Assembly (NCBI GenBank): GCA_027946365.1
Contig: JAPEUQ010000003.1
Location: 3,534,001 to 3,598,000 of the forward strand
Direction of reading: 5' to 3'
DNA from: Kalmusia sp. IMI 367209
Taxonomy: Eukaryota > Ascomycota > Dothideomycetes > Pleosporales > Didymosphaeriaceae
DNA length: 64,000 nt
Shown piece by piece: positions 47,016-56,304 of this stretch; position 1 is the stretch's first letter; every line of letters begins with the position of its first letter. The notes under the pieces were generated by a model, which was given only the letters and a program-made list of their open reading frames with translations, was not told where the DNA came from and searched no databases. The translations under genes were made by a program, and so were the position numbers.

Positions 47016-50000
47016 TTGATGTACAGTCCGAGAGTACCGGCGTTTATGTTTGGAGATATTCTTTTTCCTTGATATACCCGGGGTAACAGCCAGCCTATTG
47101 CTTGTCTTTACGCGTCTCTTGTCGATTCTCCATTGCTACCCGCTCGCATCACTACCAGGCCGATGTCATTGGGGCCTCGACCCGCTGAACATCCTTCGTC
47201 ACATATCCACCCGTCTATTTATCGCTAGGTGCCAGAACTACTTCTCGTGGTTCTCAACACGAATATACTTACCCGCTACGCATCTGGTTATTACCCGATT
47301 CTTCTAATTTTAATGCGGCTCTACATACTTCCTATTTTATGTCGTTGCTCTTTCTATCATATCTTCGGCGCCGGGCGTGGGAAAATACGGGTTTCGGGCA
47401 GTTATTTCTATTTTGGTTATATGGGCCGACCTTTACGATGCAAGCGATACACTCCTTAAGATCTGGAGTTGGTTATTTCACTATCAGTTATGTAATGTCC
47501 CGAGGATGCAAACGCCACTTCTACGACGTTCGCCCCGTTAATGTCTCTCCTTTAGTAGTTAATTATGGATATTTGGCACAGCACTTGGCGAATGGGCGAA
47601 TGGGTGTCTCTATTGTAGGAGTATGGGATTGGAGGAATTGTGTGTTCGCTGTATATGACGATCGACCTGGTGGGGATATCAGGAGGGGAGCGTCAATAAG
47701 AGAATCAGCGAGTGTGTCATGGTTGTGACATGGGGCTGCTGAGTTTGAACACCTCACACTTGTCTTACCTTCGCATCTTGTGATTTCTCGCCTGCTATTG
47801 ATCAGTTTCGGATCGTCGATCTAGCTACTAAGTGAGGAGACGGTGCGTTCTACGATTTCTCCCGACGTGGTCTGCGCACATGGGCCTCTCGTCCTACCTC
47901 TCGTGCACTTCCAATTCATCTGGTAGACTACCCGCATCGTGCCGTCACTCGCCACGCGACCACCCACATTCTCTACCACCCAAGACGCCCAACCTCCGAG
48001 CCGAGCCGTGTTTCAACTCCCAAACAACTCTCACAACTCACTCCACCACGACCCGCTCCCTTTGCAGACATGCCGCGCTACGCTGTACTCGGTGCCGCAA
48101 TGTTTGGAGCTTTTTGTGGTGTCGATTGCCCCTGAACCCCCTGCGCGTTACGAACGCGGGACAACCGCGGGCAGGCACGCGAGCTGGGGGTGGTGTCTGA
48201 GTTGTTGTGTGGTAGCGTGTGGGACATAGCGTGGGCTCCAGCGTCGGGCGCTAGCGATTGATCGACTTCTGATGGGCGCGGACGTTTGAGGTGCGTGTAC
48301 GCGGTGTTTGTATACGGATACGGTTGATAGGCGCGTTTAGGAAAGCGGCCGCCGCGACTCATGGAAGGAAAAGGGCATCCTCCGTCTTATTCTACATCAT
48401 ATGAATCGCTGCAAGGGTCAAGAAGAAGGGGTGGTTGCATTTGGCGATTTGTAATTCGCTTGGGCACTGTGGTTCGCCCACTTGAAAATTGTTACGTGAA
48501 GTCAAGTTAAAAACTTCCTTGGGTGCGTTTAGACATGAATTTAGCCTGGTACGCTACGAGAGGCACATCTGGTGGCAATCGTGGGTACGCTACGTATGGC
48601 CCGTCACTGGGCATCGATGGTACACTAGCGTTTATAAGAACTTTATCGATGTTTAAACGTGTCTGGCGCGCGCTATGCACCTTAGACACGTTTAGTGGCC
48701 CGGTTTTTTTTGCGGCTTCTACGAGACGAGGACCATGGATTAGAGATGTTAGGTCTCCACTTAGGGTTCGGATGGCGGGCGTTGGGGACCGAGGTAAGAA
48801 TAATATTTTTCCGCACGAAAGCGTGCCGTTGAGAAAGGAGGTCAGGGGGAAGCGGCGTAGTCTCTTTTGGGTAGTGTGTACGGGGGAAGAGTGTGTGGCG
48901 GTGCTGAGGTGTTGAATGGAATCGGAGAGAGCTCCGAGGCGGTGTTTATAGTTAGAAAAAAGGGTTCTCGCATGCAGAGAAGGAACTTTGGATAAAGTGG
49001 GTTTCGTGAGCATGCAGGGGTTCAAGGAAAAATGCATGAAGTTATCGTCGGATTTGGTAAAGGGGTTTTCTAACTTGGGACGACATCACCCTCGTTGGGC
49101 TCAAAATCAGTGCCGAGACTTGTTCGCTCGCGCGGGAGGATATTCGGGATGTGTTTGTTTGGACGTGTCACGAGTAGTGCATAAGCCCGTGATTCACATT
49201 CTCTATGGAGGGATCAGGAAGCTTAAAATCTTTGCGGTGTTTGTCACCATCCGCCTTTCTTCTATTGTAGGGGAGTCGCGAGGTGAGAGAACAAAAAAAT
49301 ATGTGGATGCTAGGCTTCTATGTTCTATCCATGAGCTCGCTGGCACAAAAAATGATATCAAGAAGGATATCGATATATGCGTCTGGCACCGCTCGTGTCG
49401 ATGGAGTCACCGAGAGACCCTCAGAGAGACTCGAGATGAGTAAGAGTGATATTCCGAGTGCTTGTTTCTATGCCATATTGCGAAAATCTGATCTGTAGAT
49501 CGACAACAGACGCTCACGCGAAATTTGTATTCGAAATACTAACGCCCGCGGCATACTTATGGGAACCTGGCCCCACAAGGTATGGCAAAATACTAAACGA
49601 TAGGATTGCGCTGTTACGTCCTTGAAGCCGTATATCATAATATGACCAGTCGATTCACGGCTGTTAATGAAGACAAGTCTAAAATCTTGTGCACACGAAT
49701 GATTGGGTCGTTGTAAAACCGTGGAAATTCGTTACTATATAATCCCAAGATATAGTAACCTGTCCTGCCAGCACCGAAGGTCATCTTAAAAAGTCCAATG
49801 TTATAAAGCGCAGCAGCCCTCCCCAACATTATGCAAAAGAAGCAGTTCACTCGAAGCCCGAGTCAGACTTGGGGCAATCCGCCCTCACAAGGACAGTAAA
49901 GCACGTAATTATTACGCTGTTGAGTACTTTATCTATGGTAGCGCACCCAGTACAATCCATAGTATGAATAATTACCTACGACTCATACCTTACCCCATCG

Positions 50001-50642
50001 CTAGTCTCCCAAACAGCAGTAAAGACTGGGAGAGACTACTATTATTGGAGCTGTTCCATATGTACGGTCCACTTGAAGCGTTATGGACCTGTGTCCACCA
50101 CAGTCGAGATTTCTGATGAATAGCATGTCACATGTGATTGTGTCGAATCTCTCATAATGCTTGATGGCGATCAGGAGCATACCCAAAGATACACTGCGGC
50201 GAGGTGAAAATATTGAACACGTGCGCATGGAATATCCATGTCCTGTCTGGTAGAAATTCACAGTCACGGCAAGGAAGATATCACTTTTATGACTGATATA
50301 TTACCAAGTCTAGCCGAACGAAGAATTCATCCCGAATCCTCGATACTTGTTTGCTCCTGTATCCCATCGCTGTGTTTTGACCGCCGCGTGTAAGCGCATG
50401 ACCCAAAAGACACAAGCTAAACTCCATACCCGATAACCGTTTAGGAAAAAGGCTACAGCATGAATATGCACATAGTCCAATGAAAATATCGATCGTCAGA
50501 AAATGTAGGAGAAAGAAGGGCGCGTACCGCCATCGAGCCAGGGTCTTTCGTTTCCGTACTCATTCTTCGACCGTGTCCTATGCACGTCAGTCACTTCTCG
50601 CTCAACTCATAGTCTCATCAGTGTTCTTACTAGAGCCTGCGC
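47016..50642. other. Long region without a convincing gene
   Basis: 3.6 kb. 47016-47760 is the 3' side of the homeobox gene. An ATG at 48070 opens with MPRYAVLGA, the beginning typical of NAD(P)-binding NmrA-like proteins, but the frame then breaks, so it may be a remnant. Minus-strand frames at 48078-48362 and 48507-49037 (94 and 176 codons) overlap plus-strand frames and have no recognisable domain. 49500-50640 shows nothing. Confidence 0.35.
48654..48694. repeat. Perfect 11-bp inverted repeat, 19-nt loop
   Basis: TAAACGTGTCT at 48654-48664 is the exact reverse complement of AGACACGTTTA at 48684-48694. The arms could form a hairpin or be a dyad-symmetric binding site. It is not followed by a T-run of terminator type and is not obviously inside a gene. 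Confidence 0.6.
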
Positions 50643-50915
50643 TTAAGCGCGGAACTTGTTGAAATGGCAATCGTTGCGGTAGCCGCCATTGACATAGCAG
50701 CAGCGATGAAAGCCGCTCAAATTCTCGGACATGCTGTCCGCGGCGCAGTCGTACTTGTCGCCATCACGGAACGTGCCACCGACTTGGTGACAGCACTTCT
50801 TAGTGACGTCGTAGTTGTAGCTTGGGTAGAAGACGTCCCAGTCCTTGCATCGGCAAGCAACGGCAGAGGTGCCGAAGCAGACTGCGATAGCGACGAAGAG
50901 AATGGTGGTCTTCAT
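50643..50915 (-). CDS. Small secreted cysteine-rich protein (effector-like)
   Basis: Single exon, 90 aa. Signal peptide MKTTILFVAIAVCFGTSAVA is followed by a mature region of about 70 residues with eight cysteines in the order C, C, CC, C, CC, C, consistent with up to four disulfides. There is no membrane segment and no KEX2-like run in the mature part. Such proteins in plant-associated ascomycetes are effector or antimicrobial candidates; nothing in the sequence assigns a target or activity. It is isolated in a gene-poor region and has its own TATA box (next entry), both usual for expressed secreted proteins of this class. Confidence 0.75.
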   Translation of the reverse strand: MKTTILFVAIAVCFGTSAVACRCKDWDVFYPSYNYDVTKKCCHQVGGTFRDGDKYDCAADSMSENLSGFHRCCYVNGGYRNDCHFNKFRA

Positions 50916-51602
50916 TTTATAGTTGGTGCTAGGAGAGAAGTTGTTTGATTGACTGATGAAGGAGGGGAATTCAGGACCAGGATCTGGAGTTGAGGTTGAA
51001 TAATGAAAGAGTGTTGTGGAGAGGGGTCAGTGAGTGGCGGGCGTTGAGGGTTTATATAGGGCCGTACAATCATATTAGACTAGCTTGACGTCGACTGAGG
51101 CGTTAATTTTAGATTCATTCACTTTGGTATTGATTCCGTTTGTTGTATGACGTCAATCATCAAAAGGTACTTCGCTGATGACCTCTCATCTACACATCGC
51201 ACTATCACTAACAAAAGCATCTGTTTGACAAGAGTGCCATTCATTCTCACCCACGTATCATAACCACATTCGATTGAGAGGGTAATGAGCCACTTAGAGC
51301 CTTCTCAATAACTTGAATCTCCAACCAAGGAAATTTCCACACTTCTTCACGAGCAAATGTGTCTTGATAGAGAGGAGTAGGTTGGCAGGGCAACAATACA
51401 CAACTCACTAATTCTATCTGAAAAATTTCCAATAGCAAAAACAAATTTAGAAAAAAAAGTGGTATCTCGGCTGTAAGACGTCTACTAGAAATGGGGTACA
51501 GTTCTCTCATTTCCCTCTGGCTTCTTGCCAAACTTCGCCTCATCTTTTCGTATTGCTCTTTTCTAAATATATCCCGACAGGTCTTCAACTCTGTGCACAT
51601 CA
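50916..51602. other. Intergenic, promoter of the cysteine-rich protein gene
   Basis: The minus-strand leader from about 51050 down to 50916 is pyrimidine/CA-rich (for example CCTCAACTCCAGATCC read on the minus strand). A minus-strand frame at 51247-51615 has no recognisable domain and overlaps the next plus-strand ORF start. Confidence 0.45.
51051..51059 (-). promoter_or_regulatory. TATA box of the cysteine-rich protein gene
   Basis: Read on the minus strand the element is CTATATAAA, about 136 bp upstream of the ATG at 50915, followed by a CT/CA-rich leader. Position and sequence fit a strong RNA polymerase II core promoter. Confidence 0.6.
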
Positions 51603-52121
51603 ATGCATTTAGCAATTCTGATCTACATTACAAGTACCTGTCTAATTGTTGCTCTTGCACCTGAAGCACCGCTCGCCATGTCTGCGAGCAAGCATCGCGA
51701 AGGGCCAGTACCCAGCCCCCCATCAGCATCGCATTATGCGAAGAGAGAGGAACAACAGCAAACTACAAGCTCTTCCCACCAGCCTGTGACAGCCCTATCC
51801 CTATACCCGCTCCGTAATCTTCACATTCAGCACGCTGTTAACCGTACACCGCCAACGATCATTACGGGGAAAGTCGAGCTCAAAGAACTGCCAACAACAT
51901 ACGAACAAATTGAATACGGAGGAAGGCCTAAGATCGGAGAAAACCACCAAGCCGCTATCGCTCCACGCCGAGAGCAAGCTACCCAGATCAATACCAGGCG
52001 CAAGACCAATAGCATAGCGGTTAGGGACGTCGAGAGGGGATCATTAGGTGTCGGTGCATGGGTTGATCACGAATATGCCAAATATGGGATGAATGGCATG
52101 TATTACCGATCATGCTGTTAG
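51603..52121 (+). CDS. Hypothetical secreted protein
   Basis: 172 aa, single exon. The N-terminus (MHLAILIYITSTCLIVALA) could be a signal peptide or anchor. The rest is polar, Gln/Ser/Pro-rich and basic, ending YRSCC. No domain is recognised. Composition is ordinary and the opposite strand also has open stretches, so a chance ORF is possible. Confidence 0.35.
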   Translation: MHLAILIYITSTCLIVALAPEAPLAMSASKHREGPVPSPPSASHYAKREEQQQTTSSSHQPVTALSLYPLRNLHIQHAVNRTPPTIITGKVELKELPTTYEQIEYGGRPKIGENHQAAIAPRREQATQINTRRKTNSIAVRDVERGSLGVGAWVDHEYAKYGMNGMYYRSCC

Positions 52122-52758
52122 CTCGGAGATTGTCTTAGGCGCTGACATCCTAAGCACAATATTAGTAGTGGTCGAGAAAGTCGGCTGGCCCAGTAGCATT
52201 TCAGCCCGAGGAGTTATTCCTTGTCTCTGATGGTGCATGAGAGAGGCGGATTTTCCTCACTTTCGCAGGAATTTGGTCATTTGGAAAGCGAAATTGGGCG
52301 GCTACCATTGTTGTAACTAGAGTACAGCGTTGAGGCATGGGTGTGCACGACGGGATCGTAGTTACACTTGCCGCTAGCGGGAGGATTTGGAGGACCATGT
52401 GTGCGCTAAACGCACAGGCCTTAGGAGCCTCGTAATATGATTCTATTAATCTGTCCTCTCTCCTCTTCTCTCCCTTCTCTCTCTAATGAAATGACATACT
52501 GTGCACGGCAGCATGCAGTGTGGTACCCACAGTCTGGCCGAACGAAAATTGCTTTGGAAGGCCTCTTACCTCTCGGCCGATCACATAGTATATATGCGAG
52601 CCCGGATTGAAGTCGCTCAGCTGACCATAGCATCCTTTAGTTTTATATAAGTGTGGGCATTTTTCTCTAATCCCTTTACTAGTGTCAAGAGTAGCTCTTG
52701 GATGCGTTGACAAAGTATAAACTCTTTTTACTGGGCTCTTTATCTCCAATACCACCAC
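52122..52758. other. Intergenic, no gene seen
   Basis: Upstream flank of the decayed oxidase. Contains a CT-rich tract near 52451-52487. No gene is supported. Confidence 0.45.
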
Positions 52759-54143
52759 ATGGCAGACTATATTATTGTCGGCGCCGGCGTATTCGGGATC
52801 TCCACCAATTGCATCTTACAGCAAGTAATCCTAATGCCAACATCACGCTCATCTACTGTTCCCCAGTGCCTTACCCCTCGTCAGCCTCGTCCGATCTGAA
52901 TAAGATCATCCGTGCTAATTACGGCGACATATTCTACATGCAGCTTGCGCTGGAAGTTCTTAAAAAGTGGAACACAGATCCACTATACAAGCGATACTTC
53001 CATGAGACTAGTATGTTATTTGTCAAGGATATCGGCATGGGCGATCCCAGCTTCGAAAACTACAAGAAGATCCGCGTCAATCCAGAAGCCGAGATTCTCA
53101 CAACCGATCAGGCGCAGGAAAGATTTCCGGTTTTCAAGAACGCGTACTGGGTGGACATTAAGGACACCTACTACAATCCTCCCAGTGGCTGGGGAGAAGC
53201 CGATCCAGCCATAAGGGCAACCATTGAAGCCGCATTGTCCGCTGGTATGAAGTACGTATAAGCGACCGTTGAAAGATTGCTCTTTGATAATCAAGGAGTA
53301 TGCATCGGTATCAAGACAGTTGATGGTAACGAGATAAGAGCTGGGAGCATACTACTTTATACTGGCACCTGGACCGCTGCACTTATCGCTAACAGCGCGC
53401 CTCATAACAAGGCTATCCAAGTGAATGGACGCATGGTGGCGGCTGCGGCGACGCAACGTATAGTCGAATATGAACACAAGGATTAGGCTCTGTATCGAGA
53501 CGCCCCAGTTCATTTTCCAGGCATATCTCATACACATGGTGAGTACTAACATCCTCTCACTCTAAGATGACACGTTCCGCTAAGTCAGACCGCAGGTGAG
53601 AGCATTTCTCTGAACGCCGATGGAAGGTTGAAGTTTAACTTCAAGTTAGCTTCACGAACATGCAGCAGCACGAGGCGTCCAGACAGACTATCTCCATCCC
53701 TCCCGCACGAAGTACTCAGTCGACATGGAGTCAGGATGTACCAAAGGAGTTGAGACAAAGTGTGGATAAAGTGGTGGAGCATGTCTACGGCAATAATGCT
53801 CCCGGTTTAAGAGTTACGTCGTATCGGATGTGTTGGTACGTATAGCTTATGGTTCAATCTACTAAGGATGCCTCACTCATACATTTGCAGGGATGCTGTC
53901 ACGCCTAATCACCACTTGATCATAAGCCCTCTTCCCGCATGCAAGGGACTGTACATCGCCGGAGGAGGCTCATGCCACAGCTGGAAGTTCTTGCCCACGA
54001 TCGGGAAATACGTCGTATAAATGCTGAAAGGTCAATTAGCGTCTGAATCAGCGGAGAAATGGGCATGGAATCGCAAGGATGAAGGTGCAGCGTGTGAAAT
54101 GTACATCCCACAAAAGGACTTGAAGGATTTTAACGGGATTTGA
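52759..54143 (+). pseudogene. Decayed FAD-dependent amine oxidase (sarcosine/fructosyl-amino-acid oxidase-like)
   Basis: The start (MADYIIVGAGVFGIST) is a Rossmann FAD site with GAGVFG. Family text continues: FPVFKNAYWVDIKDTYYNPPSGWGEA, interrupted here by nothing, then GIKTVDGNEIRAGSILLYTG, FPGISHTHG and, after an intron, CWDAVTPNHHLIISPLP and GLYIAGGGSCHSWKFLPTIG, the C-terminal FAD/substrate motif of this family. Decay is clear: a frame change near 52810, TAA at 53259-53261, TAG at 53484-53486, a one-base frame change near 53650, and TAA at 54018-54020. Both introns (53539-53595 and 53836-53890) still have intact splice sites. All three stops fall where Gln would fit, as expected from C-to-T change. 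The final TGA is 54141-54143. Confidence 0.8.
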
Positions 54144-54327
54144 AGATCTTAGGTATCTAGGATATGACATCTATATGGTGTAATTTGCATTCGCACCACC
54201 ATCAACTATCTTTTCAGTAATAGCCGTCAAACGTTACTAGCATGCGTGTTCCGAAATAAACTCTTAGCGGCAGCGTCGCCCTTTCAAGTCGGCCTTTTCT
54301 CCAGCTGAATTCCTTGATTTTCTACGT

Positions 54328-55476
54328 CTAAGATCTCCCAAATTCTATGAACGCTTCTATGTTGATGCGAATCTTCCTTGTAGCCGTTCTCTCGGGCTGT
54401 GAGCTTGTTTTTGCCATCACAAGGGCATTTTTGCAATCGAGAAGCAGCAGCTGCCCGTTGGTTCTGGAAGCCATCATTATCTGGCTATCTCTGTCCGTGA
54501 ACCACAAGGAACGATACGCAACAGTGTCGAACAACCCCTGATACGCACTAGCCTCTAGACCAGCACTAAAAGCGATCTGAGATCCATTATTAAGGATGTC
54601 TTTGATCCAACTCGCAGAGACAATACCCCGGCCACCTTAGACGATGATTTGACTAAGACGAGCCATGTCGCGAACAGTGGCGCAATTTCCGGCCGCAGCT
54701 CTGGCGTTTCCGTTGCTATCAATGGTAACATAGGCATCGCTTTCAGCTCCCATCGGTTGCCAAATAGATTCGCTGAGGACTTCTGCAATCCTTTTGCCAG
54801 AGGCTCGCTCGACTACCCAGCCCGCGAGGTCTGCATTAGCGGAGATGTATTCGTAATGTGGCCCGTCCAAGCCATCAATAGGCACAGGAGGTGGAGACCG
54901 GATCGTGGGTATGTAAGTGTGTAGATCGATTGATTGTTTACCTAGCTTCACAGGATAGAAGCCAGTGGCACTACAGTATTCGAGGGATGCGTCATCATGG
55001 TTGACGCCCAAACACATATCTAGCAACTGTCGAACAGTTACATTTATGTACGCAGATCCTTCAATCTCTGGGACGTATGTTGAGACTAGAACCTCACGAT
55101 CCAATGTGCCCTGCTCCACAAGGATGCCACAGAGAAGACCTATGACAGATTTTAATGTCGAAAACGTTGCGTGAATAGATGTTTGGGTGTTGGTCTGGTC
55201 GTAATACTCGTAAACAACAATGCCGTCCTTAAGCACAAGAAGTCCATCAGTCTCAGTCTGAGAGAGGAACGAGGATAATTCCAAAGATGGAATATCTGGT
55301 AGATTAAATTTCAAGCCATCGAAAGTCCAAGGTCTAGACGTAAAAGTAGATGCCTTAGGACCCTTCCTGATCGGGTCGGTCTGGATGATTTTATCGACAT
55401 ATTGGAGACCCCAGGCGTTATGACCCGATTCGCGCCAGTTGTTGTAGTCCGTGTGTATACCTTCCTTGTAAGGTAA
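54328..55476 (-). pseudogene. Decayed beta-lactamase-family serine hydrolase, 5' truncated
   Basis: Class C beta-lactamase/6-aminohexanoate-dimer-hydrolase-like protein. The S-x-x-K motif is FSTLKSVIG and the Tyr motif is YEYISANADLAGWVVERASG. The open frame runs from about 55476 (NKLPYKEGIHTDYNNWRESG) without a start codon: a TAG lies immediately upstream, and beyond it the DNA is AT-rich with stops. A TAA at 54639-54637 separates LSQIIV from GGRGIVSASWIKDILNNG; Gln would fit there. The C-terminal part then continues in the same frame to TAG at 54328-54330. The gene therefore lacks its N-terminus and has one nonsense change. It is next to the AT-rich block at 55.5-56.1 kb, which may have removed the 5' end. 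Confidence 0.75.
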
Positions 55477-56304
55477 TTTGTTCTAGTAGGATTCTAGTAG
55501 GGGTTGTAAGGTAATAAGCTACCGTTATTCTTTTAGTATAGAGACGAAAGTATAGATATCATAAGTTTTCATAGATACGTGGCTAGTATGGGATTGGCTT
55601 ATCTAACATTAGGTCATAGTTCAAATTTATATATTGTCATAATACGGCCCTATTGGGAGGTATTAGGCGGTAATCGGCTGTCGGAGGTCCTACTTATCCT
55701 CGATCGCCGAGAGGAGGCTAATATTAGATTACTTACTCCACGCTCCGCATACGTGAACCACATATCTCGACAACTAAAGTACTAAGGTTAAGAAGAGTCT
55801 ATTAGCTTATGACTAGGAGATAAAAGGGATCTGCTGCATCGACTTAATCTAGTGGTGATTCGTCTACTTACTATAATACAATATACTCTATCATTAACTG
55901 CCATATTGATTCTACATTGTTCACCTAGTGACCTAATATATATATTTAACTTTATTATTATTCTCTAAAAGTTTAGTCCTATAGATTCTAGTTATAAGAC
56001 TAATATTGCACTAATATATGTATGAGTAAACATCGAAGGATTGTACCTAGTTTTGAAGAATAGTAAACTAAAAAAGATATCAGCGGTTCTCTCCTCTGTT
56101 AACCTGAAAGGCGCGGACACTATATATAGATAACAAGGGAAGATGCAGTGATTTATGAGAACTTATTGAAAAGTTGTATATTTGTATAAGCTAGCCTCTT
56201 GAAACGAACACATTGGGGTTGACTTCGGTATGTGCTGAAATAGACTACAAGTCCCTGAACTACCTATTCACGATATGATGTGCTCTCGCCGCACCCGGCC
56301 TGCT
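55477..56304. repeat. AT-rich, TpA-rich block, probably RIP-decayed repeat
   Basis: About 55480-56100 is dense in TA, TTA and CTA with stops in all frames (for example TATTATTATTCTC and ATATATATTTAAC), while flanking genes are balanced. That composition is the classic footprint of repeat-induced point mutation on an old repeat. No transposon coding text survives. Ends are approximate; the distal part to 56304 is 3' flank of the chitin-binding gene. Confidence 0.5.

Noticed and set aside
48507..49037. 176-codon minus-strand frame with an ATG at 49037
   Set aside because: No domain, overlaps plus-strand frames, no intron or leader evidence; kept only as part of the unassigned region.
51247..51615. 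122-codon minus-strand frame
   Set aside because: No recognisable domain, and a competing plus-strand ORF starts in its 5' end.
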